Assembly (NCBI RefSeq): GCF_000424005.1
Contig: NZ_AUJB01000002.1
Location: forward strand, 1-64,000
DNA length: 64,000 nt
Direction: 5' to 3'
Source of the DNA: Pseudobutyrivibrio ruminis CF1b
GTDB taxonomy: Bacteria > Bacillota > Clostridia > Lachnospirales > Lachnospiraceae
The translations under genes and the position numbers were made by a program. A model generated the notes under the pieces. That model saw only the letters and a program-made list of their open reading frames with translations. It did no database searches and had not been told where the DNA came from. Below, in pieces: positions 1-7,718 of the stretch (position 1 is the stretch's first letter; each line of letters starts with the position of its first letter).

Positions 1-62
1 CAAGCCTTTTAAAGCTATACTTCTGACAAAACTTTTCTTATATATAGTTTTCAAGACAGGCT

Positions 63-278
63 TTATCAATTTACAAGTATGTAACTCTGATACTTTCGTT
101 TTCTATTGATAATTATTTATTGATTGCAATATTAAAATTTCGATTATTATCAATAGATAACGTGTTTATGCGATTAGTAGAAGCTCCATTGATAAATATT
201 ATGATTTAGACATCTCAAGCTTAGTTATTTTATCAATGACAAGCGAAAACACTTGGTTTATAGCTTACAAATTGATAA
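63..278. repeat. Phased alternating octamer array (6 x ATTGATAA)
   Basis: Six exact copies of ATTGATAA or its complement TTATCAAT lie at 63-70 (complement), 105-112, 147-154 (complement), 188-195, 230-237 (complement) and 271-278. Orientation alternates strictly, and start-to-start distances are 42, 42, 41, 42 and 41 bp, about four helical turns. Flanks resemble each other in pairs: copies 1 and 6 share ATTGATAAAGC, and copies 2 and 3 form a near-perfect 20-bp inverted repeat (97-116 with 143-162, 18 of 20 matches). No gene is visible in 1-401. A protein-binding array is the simplest reading; the protein is unknown. Confidence 0.75.
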
Positions 279-289
279 AGCAATCTTAA

Positions 290-346
290 GGGACCTTGGT
301 TAGAGGTTGTGACTTGCCACAGTCCCAGTTTCAAGCAGGTTGAAAC
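290..346. other. Pair of short hairpins beside the octamer array
   Basis: GGGAC at 290-294 can pair with GTCCC at 322-326, enclosing a TGTG/CACA stem (308-311 with 318-321). A second hairpin follows at once, GTTTCAA (328-334) with TTGAAAC (340-346) around a 5-base loop. No reading frame covers it. It could be an RNA structure, a protein site or the edge of a mobile element; the sequence alone does not decide. Confidence 0.35.
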
Positions 347-349
347 AAA

Positions 350-383
350 TAAAAAGAGAAGCCGGTAAATATCGACTTCTCTT
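350..383 (-). terminator. Terminator of the que operon
   Basis: On the minus strand an 8-bp stem AAGAGAAG/CTTCTCTT (354-361 with 376-383) is followed by a run of T residues. It lies just after the queF stop codon. Confidence 0.8.
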
Positions 384-401
384 AATCAGATAAACTCATC
401 T

Positions 402-893
402 TTATCTATTATCCACTTTCTCAGGATACATATCATGATTTGCCATGCGGTTGAAGGCTACCTCTTCCCACTTTGTGCCTGGCTTGCCATAGTTGCAATA
501 TGGGTCGATTGAAATGCCTCCTCTTGGAGTGAATTTTCCCCATACCTCGATGTACTTTGGATCCATAAGCTTGATAAGATCCTTCATTATGATGTTTACG
601 CAATCCTCATGGAAATCACCGTGATTTCTGAAGCTGAAAAGGTAAAGCTTTAGTGACTTGCTCTCTACCATCTTCTCACCTGGAACATAAGAGATGATGA
701 TGTTTGCAAAATCTGGCTGACCAGTGATTGGGCAAAGTGATGTAAACTCTGGACAGTTAAACTTTACAAAGTAATCGTTCTCAGGATGCTTGTTTAAGAA
801 TGTCTGAAGCATCTCTGGTGCGTAGTTATCTGGATATGTGTTGTTCTTGTTTCCTAGAAGGGTTAATGTTCCCTCGTCTTTTCTATCTGCCAT
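402..893 (-). CDS. queF: NADPH-dependent 7-cyano-7-deazaguanine reductase QueF
   Basis: Reduces the nitrile of preQ0 to the aminomethyl group of preQ1 in the queuosine pathway; cytoplasmic. The 163-residue length fits the short, single-domain QueF type. Visible family marks are the catalytic Cys54 in a [11 protein letters not shown] context with Asp61, the NADPH-binding ESKSLK motif (78-83), and His95-Glu96. A GGAGG site lies 9 bases before the ATG. It is last of five co-directional que genes, 39 bases after queC, and is followed by a terminator. Identification is secure. Confidence 0.96.
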   Translation of the reverse strand: MADRKDEGTLTLLGNKNNTYPDNYAPEMLQTFLNKHPENDYFVKFNCPEFTSLCPITGQPDFANIIISYVPGEKMVESKSLKLYLFSFRNHGDFHEDCVNIIMKDLIKLMDPKYIEVWGKFTPRGGISIDPYCNYGKPGTKWEEVAFNRMANHDMYPEKVDNR

Positions 894-932
894 AATTATT
901 TACCTCCATATTTCAATTCGTATATACGATAA

Positions 933-1619
933 TTAGTTTTCGTATTCAATTGGGTCTGTAACCCCGTTTAACTCAAATGCCGCCTTTCTGTCAATACATG
1001 TGCCACACTTGCCACAGGCCTTCTCGTGCCCCTCGTAGCAGCTCCATGTGAGCTCATAAGGAACACCAATCTCAAGTCCCTTCTTCACTACCTGTGACTT
1101 TGTAAGGCTTATAAATGGAGCAACAATTTCGAGCTGCTTTCCACTACCCTCATAAATAGCTGTGTTCATGGCATTGTTGAATGCCTCCGAGCAATCTGGG
1201 TAAGCATTGCCTGCTGCATCATCGCTGTGTGCTCCATAGTAAATCTTTGAACATCCCTTTGAAAGGGCAATGGCGCTGGCACTTGAAAGGAAAAGACCAT
1301 TTCTAAATGGCACATAAGTGCTCACTAGCTTTCCTTCTGTCTTTGCAAGCTGCTCAGCATATGACTCCTCTGGAATCTCTCCATCTGAGTGCTGTAAAAG
1401 TGTGCAGTCACTGAACTGGAACATTGTAGATAAATCAAGAGTGATGTGCTCTACATTATAGTGCTCGCAAACAGCATCTGCTGCCTTTATCTCCTTATCA
1501 TGACGCTGTCCGTAGAAGATTGAAAGACCTACTACATTCTCGCTTCCGTATTCTTTTACTGCCATTCCAAGGCAAGTGGTGGAATCTACACCACCACTGA
1601 CTAAAACTAATGCTTTCAT
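933..1619 (-). CDS. queC: 7-cyano-7-deazaguanine synthase QueC
   Basis: ATP-dependent conversion of 7-carboxy-7-deazaguanine plus ammonia to preQ0. The 228-residue protein has the PP-loop SGGVDST at residues 8-14 and the C-terminal zinc-binding cysteines Cys194, Cys202, Cys205 and Cys208, as expected for QueC. An AGGAG site precedes the ATG. It sits between folE and queF, 9 bases after folE, and is probably cotranscribed from the promoter upstream of queD. Confidence 0.96.
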   Translation of the reverse strand: MKALVLVSGGVDSTTCLGMAVKEYGSENVVGLSIFYGQRHDKEIKAADAVCEHYNVEHITLDLSTMFQFSDCTLLQHSDGEIPEESYAEQLAKTEGKLVSTYVPFRNGLFLSSASAIALSKGCSKIYYGAHSDDAAGNAYPDCSEAFNNAMNTAIYEGSGKQLEIVAPFISLTKSQVVKKGLEIGVPYELTWSCYEGHEKACGKCGTCIDRKAAFELNGVTDPIEYEN

Positions 1620-1628
1620 AAATATCTC

Positions 1629-2201
1629 CTAAAATAATCTCGCTAATAAATCTCTATCTGTCTTAAACTTTCCACGTAAAGTCTGGGTCTGAGTGCGGGC
1701 TCCTGCATTCTTGATGCCACGAGCTGTCATGCAAGAGTGGCTTGCTTCGATAAATACAGCCACATCCTCAGAACCTGTAACCATCTGAAGAATCTCAGCA
1801 ATATCATTTCCGATACGCTCCTGAAGCTGAAGACGCTTTGCAGCCATATCAGCGATACGTGCAATTTTGCTAAGGCCGATAACCTTTCCATTTGGAATAT
1901 ATGCCACGCTGACCTTCATGTCATACATAAGGGCAAGATGATGCTCGCAGTAGCTGAACACCTCGATATCCTTTACGAATACAAGGTCCTGGCTGTTCTC
2001 ATCATAATAGTCCTCGTCAAAGGTCTTGTTAAACATATCAGCAATCTCCTGATTGCTGTAATTCATTCCCTCGAAAACCTCCTCGTACATGCGGGCAACT
2101 CTGTCTGGAGTCTCAATAAGACCTGCTCTGTCAGGGTCGTCACCAAGAGCGATAATTATATTTCTAACGCTTTCCTTAATTAATTCCTTATTAATTGCCA
2201 T
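1629..2201 (-). CDS. folE: GTP cyclohydrolase I FolE
   Basis: Opens GTP to 7,8-dihydroneopterin triphosphate, the first step for both folate and 7-deazaguanine synthesis. I place the start at 2201 (190 residues) because AGAGGA lies directly upstream and the family homology begins at MAINKEL; the frame stays open to 2279 but overlaps queE. The zinc-site CEHH motif and the SHSCMTARG segment with the second zinc Cys are present. The start lies 13 bases after the queE stop. Its place among que genes suggests a dedicated supply of dihydroneopterin triphosphate for preQ0. Confidence 0.95.
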   Translation of the reverse strand: MAINKELIKESVRNIIIALGDDPDRAGLIETPDRVARMYEEVFEGMNYSNQEIADMFNKTFDEDYYDENSQDLVFVKDIEVFSYCEHHLALMYDMKVSVAYIPNGKVIGLSKIARIADMAAKRLQLQERIGNDIAEILQMVTGSEDVAVFIEASHSCMTARGIKNAGARTQTQTLRGKFKTDRDLLARLF

Positions 2202-2214
2202 ACTGTCCTCTTTC

Positions 2215-2883
2215 TTACACTCCGCGCTTATCTGGATCCCAGATAAATTTGTGAAGCTGGAGCTGTAATCGAATATCATTACGCTTGTGTTCGATTAAAT
2301 AATTGACCATATCAGCTGGGTCAATACGTCCGAAAACTGGGCTGATTAGAACTGTGCATTTCATTGCCAGACCGTATGTATCAACAAGCTCACATACCTT
2401 ATCAAGCTCACTTACGTCTGAGCATACGAACTTAACAGTGTCCTTAGGCTGAAGGAATGCGAAGTTGGATAAATCCATCTTGTCCTCCATACCTGAGCCT
2501 GCCAGTTTATAATCAAGTGTAAATGCAGGTGCATTTGGAATAGCTGCAAATGGAACTATGTTAACACTTCCATTTGTCTCAATCTCCACCTTAAGGTCTG
2601 GCTCTGCTGCGAAAGCTCTCAAAAGATCCTTAATATCTCTAGCCTTAAGTGGCTCTCCACCTGTAAGTGTGACACGGTTAATACCTGTTGATTTTACATA
2701 ATCTATAATTTCAGTTTCAGTCATCTGCTCAGCTGGAGCCTCATAGCTACATGCCCATCTTGTATCGCAATAGCTACATGCCAAATTACAACCGCGAAGT
2801 CTGATGAATACTGCTAATTCACCTGCGTGCTGCCCCTCGCCATTAATACTGACGAACTTTTCTACTACAAAAAATACTGACAT
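2215..2883 (-). CDS. queE: 7-carboxy-7-deazaguanine synthase QueE
   Basis: Radical-SAM enzyme that contracts 6-carboxytetrahydropterin to 7-carboxy-7-deazaguanine. The 222-residue protein carries the CX3CX2C cluster motif at Cys32, Cys36 and Cys39, preceded by the typical [10 protein letters not shown] stretch, and a TGGEPL motif for SAM binding. The ATG is two bases past the queD stop with its GGAGG site inside the end of queD, so the two are probably translationally coupled. Confidence 0.95.
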   Translation of the reverse strand: MSVFFVVEKFVSINGEGQHAGELAVFIRLRGCNLACSYCDTRWACSYEAPAEQMTETEIIDYVKSTGINRVTLTGGEPLKARDIKDLLRAFAAEPDLKVEIETNGSVNIVPFAAIPNAPAFTLDYKLAGSGMEDKMDLSNFAFLQPKDTVKFVCSDVSELDKVCELVDTYGLAMKCTVLISPVFGRIDPADMVNYLIEHKRNDIRLQLQLHKFIWDPDKRGV

Positions 2884-2885
2884 AA

Positions 2886-3308
2886 TTAATCCTCCGAATA
2901 GCTTGCACAGTTATTTGGAGTCTCATATACTGTCACTTCTGCAACTGTAAAACCGTATTCCTTAAACTTATCAAAAAAGTACTTTGCAAAATTCTCTGCT
3001 GTAGGTCTAAAAGGCACTGCATGCATCTCGAAGTCCTCTGCCGTTAAAGCCGCTACTGTAGCCTCTTTAAGAGAACCTTCTTCATATATAAAGCTGTGGT
3101 CGAAAAAGTCTGTCTCCTTTTTAAGAGCATTCTTCACATCGCCGAAATCTACTACCATTCCGCGCTGCTGACCTTCTTTCTGCAGCTTATCTGTCTTAAT
3201 CTTTAAAATTACTCTCCAGCGATGACCATGTAAATTAGAACACTTTCCTTCATAGCCAGCTAAAAAGTGTGCTCCATCAAATGAAGCTTCTGCAGTTAAA
3301 TAATACAT
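2886..3308 (-). CDS. queD: 6-carboxy-5,6,7,8-tetrahydropterin synthase QueD
   Basis: Converts dihydroneopterin triphosphate to 6-carboxytetrahydropterin. At 140 residues it has the PTPS fold marks: zinc ligands His14, His27 and His29, catalytic Cys23, and the NLHGHRW motif. It is first in the five-gene que operon and lies downstream of a structured leader with its own terminator, so the whole operon is probably attenuated there. Confidence 0.95.
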   Translation of the reverse strand: MYYLTAEASFDGAHFLAGYEGKCSNLHGHRWRVILKIKTDKLQKEGQQRGMVVDFGDVKNALKKETDFFDHSFIYEEGSLKEATVAALTAEDFEMHAVPFRPTAENFAKYFFDKFKEYGFTVAEVTVYETPNNCASYSED

Positions 3309-3480
3309 TGAAAATCTCCTATGAACCCAGGACCTGATATACCAAAGAAATAAAAAAGACTGCGTCCAGCAGCCTCAAAATTACGTAAATAACTAATGTG
3401 AGTCCTGGTTTTGTTTATGGACAGGATGGTACTAATGAACTGTCCCTCACTCATATGAGTGAACTTCTATTTTTTAATTG
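3309..3480 (-). promoter_or_regulatory. Candidate riboswitch/attenuator leader of the que operon
   Basis: Reading the minus strand from 3480, the leader holds a perfect 16-bp palindrome (3447-3462), a GGACAG/CTGTCC hairpin enclosed by GTGAG/CTCAC, an intrinsic terminator (3352-3374), and then GTCCTGG, which complements the upstream CCAGGAC. Such mutually exclusive pairings before 7-deazaguanine genes suggest a preQ1-responsive riboswitch. I cannot match it to class I, II or III by eye, so the ligand is an inference. Confidence 0.5.
3352..3374 (-). terminator. Leader terminator upstream of queD
   Basis: Minus strand: GGCTGC (3369-3374) pairs with GCAGTC (3358-3363) around a 5-base loop, followed at once by six T residues (3352-3357). 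It lies between promoter and first gene, hence an attenuator rather than an end-of-operon signal. Confidence 0.7.
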
Positions 3481-3487
3481 CCAGCAT

Positions 3488-3516
3488 ATAATACACCCTA
3501 AAATCAAAAAATGCAA
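3488..3516 (-). promoter_or_regulatory. Promoter of the que operon
   Basis: Minus strand: -35 TTGCAT (3511-3516), 17-base spacer, -10 TATTAT (3488-3493). Transcription would start near 3481, giving a leader of about 170 bases before queD. Confidence 0.65.
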
Positions 3517-3529
3517 GAAAAATAACGAA

Positions 3530-3562
3530 GAGGTCGCAACAGCTTACGCCATTGCGACCTTC
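3530..3562 (-). terminator. Terminator after the GH5 gene
   Basis: AGGTCGCAA (3531-3539) pairs with TTGCGACCT (3552-3560). It lies downstream of the endoglucanase stop on the minus strand; the T-run after it is weak and interrupted. Confidence 0.55.
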
Positions 3563-3623
3563 TATATATATTAGGGAGTATAAAAATATGAAAAAGGTTG
3601 GGTTTTACGAAGTTATACAAACA

Positions 3624-5147
3624 TTAACGTAATTTAACATTTGTGAATGTAGCTTTGGAACCATCTTTCTTAGTTCCATTAAAGCCGAATGAAACAGATG
3701 AGCCAGCTTCTACTGTACCATTATAAGATTCGTTCGTAAGTACGTAGTGCTTACCCTTGTGTGAAGAAATCTTAGCATTCCAGATTGCTGTGATTTCAAC
3801 ATCACTATCGAACTCTACTGTCCATCCATTAAGGGTTTTGTTTGTGTTATTGTTTACTGTATTATTTGCTGAAAAGCCTGTGCCCCAATCAGATGGAATG
3901 TCAAAGGTAACACTTCCACCTGTTGTCTGTCCTGCCTCAGGAGTAGGAGTAGGGGTAGGTTTTGAGGTAGGTGTTGGGGTTGGCTTTGGTGTTGGCTTAA
4001 CTGTAGGCTTAGGGGTAGGTGTTGGTGTAGGCTTTGGAGTAGGGGTAGGGGTTGGGTTTACGCTACCACTGTTTCCATTAAGTGCCTTACATGTCTTTAC
4101 GAGCCACTTACCCGCCTCTGTAAGATCTGATTCTGTCCAGTTGCTTGTTTTGTTACATGATGATGAAATAACTGAAGCAGACTCATTCTTATTACATAAG
4201 CTCCATAATGCAAAACTGATGTTGTTCTCTTTGAAGAGCTTCATCCAATCATCAGCATTGCTGAAATCGTATCCACCGTTTCCAGAAGCATCGCATACAC
4301 CAAACTCTGTACAGATAACTGGTGTGCCTGCCTTAACGGCCTTTCTTACGTTTTCTTTAATATTGTCATAATGTGTTGCCGCGTAGAAATGAACTGTGTA
4401 CATGATGTTCTCAAAACCATCATTCTTAAGTGGCTTATCCGCAACCTGATCTACTCTCTGAGACCAGTCATTTGTACCACAGATGATGATGTTCTTAGCA
4501 CCTGTACCTCTGATGATGCCAGCAATTGTCTTGCTGTATGTGTATAAATCTTTTCCACTGCCGTCATACCAGTTTGTACCAGTAGGCTCATTTGCAATCT
4601 CGAAGATTACATTGTCAACATTCTTGTACTTTACCGCATATTTAGTAAAGAATGTCTTTGCAGCATCAATGTCCTCATTAGGGTTATAACTTAAAACGTG
4701 CCAATCGATGATTACATACATTCCTAAATCCTTAGCTGCTGAAACAGCTTCATCGATTTTCTTGTCCATTAAGTCCTTATTTCCCTGAGTATAGCCATTC
4801 TCCCTGGCATATACTGCAAGTCTTACAGTGTCGATTCCCCAATCATCCCTCAGGCTCCTAAAGCTATCCTTGCTTATGTACTGTGGAAACCATTGTACAC
4901 CGTGTGTACTAATTCCATGCAACTGTACCGGCTTACCATTCTTGTCTACGATAGTTGGTGCAGCATAACCATTTGTCTTTTTTACTGATAATGTACCATG
5001 CTGTCCAACCGGAGTCTGAGCTTTAGACACGGTGTTCGCCTGTACTGTAACGTTTGCAGCATTAACATTTGAAATGGAGGCGGGCCCGCTAACCCCCAAT
5101 GCCATAGCTAATGCGCATGAAGTAATAAGTCTTACTCTTCTTTTCAT
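3624..5147 (-). CDS. Secreted GH5 endo-beta-1,4-glucanase with CBM2
   Basis: Extracellular cellulase that should cut internal beta-1,4-glucan bonds. The 507-residue protein has a signal peptide (about 1-31), a GH5 catalytic domain (about 50-355) with acid/base Glu187 in IANEPTG and nucleophile Glu281 in ICTEFG, a proline/threonine linker (about 363-405), and a C-terminal CBM2-type cellulose-binding module whose end (GFNGTKKDGSKA region) resembles the CBM2 modules of the GH43 and GH10 proteins in this window. It is monocistronic, with its own promoter and terminator. GH5 membership is firm; exact substrate range (cellulose, lichenan, glucomannan) is not. Confidence 0.92.
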   Translation of the reverse strand: MKRRVRLITSCALAMALGVSGPASISNVNAANVTVQANTVSKAQTPVGQHGTLSVKKTNGYAAPTIVDKNGKPVQLHGISTHGVQWFPQYISKDSFRSLRDDWGIDTVRLAVYARENGYTQGNKDLMDKKIDEAVSAAKDLGMYVIIDWHVLSYNPNEDIDAAKTFFTKYAVKYKNVDNVIFEIANEPTGTNWYDGSGKDLYTYSKTIAGIIRGTGAKNIIICGTNDWSQRVDQVADKPLKNDGFENIMYTVHFYAATHYDNIKENVRKAVKAGTPVICTEFGVCDASGNGGYDFSNADDWMKLFKENNISFALWSLCNKNESASVISSSCNKTSNWTESDLTEAGKWLVKTCKALNGNSGSVNPTPTPTPKPTPTPTPKPTVKPTPKPTPTPTSKPTPTPTPEAGQTTGGSVTFDIPSDWGTGFSANNTVNNNTNKTLNGWTVEFDSDVEITAIWNAKISSHKGKHYVLTNESYNGTVEAGSSVSFGFNGTKKDGSKATFTNVKLR

Positions 5148-5217
5148 TACATATTCTGCCCTTTCTGATTATTAATAAACAATTTATAAAAAACTGTTTA
5201 TTTTCGCTTGCGAGTAC

Positions 5218-5292
5218 ACTATAACATAAGCCTCCATGAATGTAAACATTTTTGTAATATTTTTGTTATAAATATGAACTTTTTTGTAATAT
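5218..5292 (-). promoter_or_regulatory. GH5 gene promoter with upstream direct repeats
   Basis: Minus strand: -35 TTTACA (5241-5246), 17-base spacer, -10 TATAGT (5218-5223). On the plus strand, two copies of TTTTTGTAATAT lie just beyond the -35 box, near 5249-5260 and 5281-5292, about 32 bp (three helical turns) apart, and may be regulator sites. Confidence 0.6.
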
Positions 5293-5327
5293 ATTTTTCT
5301 GACAATTTCCATTTTTCCCAGTAAAAT

Positions 5328-5349
5328 AGGGACTTCCGAGGAAGTCCCT
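5328..5349 (-). terminator. Terminator after the permease gene
   Basis: A perfect 9-bp stem AGGGACTTC/GAAGTCCCT (5328-5336 with 5341-5349) with a CGAG loop lies 23 bases after the permease stop. The following minus-strand T-run is short. Confidence 0.6.
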
Positions 5350-5372
5350 GATAATAATTATTTTTTATTAAT

Positions 5373-6488
5373 TTACAATAAAATATAGATTAAACACATC
5401 ACAATTAAGAAAATGATATTTGCCAATGTGAAAACACCCATATATTTTTTCTTATCAGCTCCGTCAATATAGCTGTACTGTTTAAAAGAAATCAGGCTGG
5501 CCATGGATGCAATCAGCGTACCAAGTCCACCAAGATTCGTTCCAATAATCAACTTATCAACATTATTTGTGAATCCTGAACAGAGAATTGCTGCTGGGAC
5601 ATTGCTGATGAACTGGCTTAGGAAAATGGATACTCCCACCTCGTTAATCTGTAAAAAGCTACCTATAGCATCGGATAACGCTGGGATTCGCTTAATGTTT
5701 CCTATAAAAATAAATAAGAAAATAAATGTAAACAAAAGTGAGTAATCCGGCTTTCTAAGTACACGTCTATCAAATACCAAAGTAAGCACCACCACTATCG
5801 CTAATCCAATTCTATAATCTAAGGCTCTGGCTACTACAAGGATAGATACTAAAAACGTAAATACGTACATAGCTATCATATTCCTGTCGCGCTTGGTACG
5901 CTCATATATATGCTTTTCCGCCAACGTAACTGGAGCAGCCTTCACAAATACAAATCCACAGATAATCAAAAGAATAAGAGCTACTATGCTGTATGGCAAC
6001 ATGAGCTTTATGAATGCACCAAGACTCATGCCTGTCAGAGAATACAAATATAAATTTTGCGGATTTCCAAGAGGTGTAAGCATGCTGCCAAGGTTTGCAG
6101 CGATTGTCTCAAGAACAATTACAATAATGTATAAATCTCTGCGATTGGAAATAGACAAAGTAACAATTGAAAATGGCACAAAGGTAAGAAGTGCCACATC
6201 ATTTGTGATAAACATTGCAGAGAAAAAGCAAAGACCTATCAACACAAGCACAACTCCTCTGATAGAGCTCATCTTTGCCACAAGCAATTCTCCTATCTGT
6301 CTGAATACCTGAAGACGCTGAAGCCCTGCCATGGTAATCATCAAGGCAAGTAAAATGCTTAATGTTCTAAAATCAATGTAATCTATGTACTTGTTATCTG
6401 GGTGTACAACAAAGCTGGACACCACTGCCAAAACAAAGGCTACCACTAATACTATTTCATTTCTTATAAAGTTTTTTACTGCTTCCAT
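5373..6488 (-). CDS. SLC13/ArsB-type anion permease
   Basis: A 371-residue integral membrane protein with about ten hydrophobic segments, resembling the citrate/arsenite (CitMHS, ArsB, NhaD) ion-transporter superfamily. Conserved features include the FITNDVALLTFVPF segment and a second FISNVPAAIL segment, which mark the two inverted repeats of this fold. The substrate (dicarboxylate, sulfate, arsenite or sodium) cannot be read from the sequence. It follows proC on the same strand, but the hairpin between them suggests separate transcripts. Confidence 0.75.
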   Translation of the reverse strand: MEAVKNFIRNEIVLVVAFVLAVVSSFVVHPDNKYIDYIDFRTLSILLALMITMAGLQRLQVFRQIGELLVAKMSSIRGVVLVLIGLCFFSAMFITNDVALLTFVPFSIVTLSISNRRDLYIIVIVLETIAANLGSMLTPLGNPQNLYLYSLTGMSLGAFIKLMLPYSIVALILLIICGFVFVKAAPVTLAEKHIYERTKRDRNMIAMYVFTFLVSILVVARALDYRIGLAIVVVLTLVFDRRVLRKPDYSLLFTFIFLFIFIGNIKRIPALSDAIGSFLQINEVGVSIFLSQFISNVPAAILCSGFTNNVDKLIIGTNLGGLGTLIASMASLISFKQYSYIDGADKKKYMGVFTLANIIFLIVMCLIYILL

Positions 6489-6500
6489 TTATTTATACTC

Positions 6501-6533
6501 CAAAATTTAAGGCTTGGCACATGGCCAAGCCTT
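6501..6533 (-). terminator. Terminator after proC
   Basis: A 10-bp stem AAGGCTTGGC/GCCAAGCCTT (6509-6518 with 6524-6533) is followed on the minus strand by an AT-rich stretch. It lies between the proC stop and the permease start. Confidence 0.7.
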
Positions 6534-6539
6534 ATAATA

Positions 6540-7334
6540 CTACAAGTCTCTGGATTTTTCTATGCAGACACGCTCTGCTTCGATTACTGCATTTCTGAAA
6601 CCAAGGGCCTCAAGAGCTGCAACAGCCTCTATAGTGGTGCCACCTGGTGAGCAAACATTATCCTTTAGCACTCCTGGATGCTCTCCTGTTTCAAGAACCA
6701 TCTTTGCAGAACCAAGAACTGCCTGAGCCGCGAACTTATAAGCCTGTGCTCTTGGCATGCCCTCTGCAACTGCACCATCTGCAAGTGCCTCAATAAACAT
6801 ATATACATAAGCTGGAGATGATCCGCTGATACCAACAACTGCATCCTGCAATTTTTCAGGAACAATCTCAGCCTTTCCAAAGGATTCAAAAAGCTCAACA
6901 ACTATTTCAATATCCTCTTCAGTTACTAGCTCGTTTGGGCTTAAAGCACTCATTGCCTCTCCAACAAGAGCTGGTGTGTTAGGCATAACACGAATTAGCT
7001 TTAAATCCTTGCCAAATAATTCTTTCAAACGTGCAAGTGACTGTCCTGCAGCAATACTAACAACAACCTTGTCACTAAAATCCATATCCTTTATTCCACC
7101 AATTGCATCAGGAAGATACTGTGGTTTTACTGCAATAATAATGATGTCAGAAAAATCTACAACGTCCCTATTACTGATACTTGTATTTACACCAAGCTCA
7201 CCACTAAGCTCATCCAATGTAGCCTGGAAAATATCACTTGCCATTATGTCCTGTGCCTCAACTGTACCTGATGAGATGATTCCTCCCATCATGGAACTAC
7301 CCATGTTTCCAGCACCAATAAAACCTATCTTCAT
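6540..7334 (-). CDS. proC: Pyrroline-5-carboxylate reductase
   Basis: Last step of proline synthesis: NAD(P)H-dependent reduction of pyrroline-5-carboxylate. The 264-residue length is normal. The N-terminal Rossmann motif GFIGAGNMG (4-12), the VMPNTPALVGEAMSAL segment and the C-terminal LKDNVCSPGGTTIEA signature are all present. An AAGGAGG site lies before the ATG. No other proline gene is in the window. Confidence 0.95.
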   Translation of the reverse strand: MKIGFIGAGNMGSSMMGGIISSGTVEAQDIMASDIFQATLDELSGELGVNTSISNRDVVDFSDIIIIAVKPQYLPDAIGGIKDMDFSDKVVVSIAAGQSLARLKELFGKDLKLIRVMPNTPALVGEAMSALSPNELVTEEDIEIVVELFESFGKAEIVPEKLQDAVVGISGSSPAYVYMFIEALADGAVAEGMPRAQAYKFAAQAVLGSAKMVLETGEHPGVLKDNVCSPGGTTIEAVAALEALGFRNAVIEAERVCIEKSRDL

Positions 7335-7648
7335 GTTTTCCTCCTTGCAATCAAAAAAGCCCTATAACAACACACTAAGTGTATCATTTTAGAATTATTC
7401 TGTACATTCATTTTTCCTTGTTTCATGGCTGCTGGTAGTATAATGGGACAATATTTACTACCTAGAAAATCCCGCGGTTTTGTAGGTAGTAGAGCAAATC
7501 AAGTAGCAAAATATATAAAATTTCCATCCAAAAATTGGAATGCAATCATTGGTACTAATGGTAACACCACTTTTGGATTCCAGAGATCAGGTGAAATTGG
7601 CGATGTTATTGAATATCTTTTATATTCTTGCTCCCCCACTGGCACTAC

Positions 7649-7677
7649 TTGTAATCAAGCTTTTTATCAGATATAAT
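7649..7677 (+). promoter_or_regulatory. Promoter of the MFS gene
   Basis: -35 TTGTAA (7649-7654), 17-base spacer, perfect -10 TATAAT (7672-7677), 42 bases before the MFS start. The intergenic stretch 7335-7718 otherwise holds only one open frame of 83 codons (7425-7676), which has no ribosome site and ends inside this -10 box. Confidence 0.75.
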
Positions 7678-7718
7678 CCAATAAATATCGTAAATACGAA
7701 GCGCAAATAGGAGACAAG

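Noticed and set aside
63-278. CRISPR reading of the octamer array
   Set aside because: Units are only 8 bases and alternate in orientation; CRISPR repeats are longer and co-directional.
1737-2183. 148-codon plus-strand frame
   Set aside because: Lies antisense to folE, whose motifs and ribosome site are clear.
3945-4060. Microsatellite-like GGTGTAGG repeats
   Set aside because: They encode the proline-threonine linker of the GH5 protein; no independent element is needed.
3757-4371. 204-codon plus-strand frame rich in Gly and Val
   Set aside because: It is antisense to the PT-rich linker and catalytic end of the GH5 gene; the regular codons create it.
7425-7676. Open frame of 83 codons between proC and the MFS gene
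   Set aside because: No ribosome site, no recognised family, and its end lies in the perfect -10 box of the MFS promoter. Probably chance.
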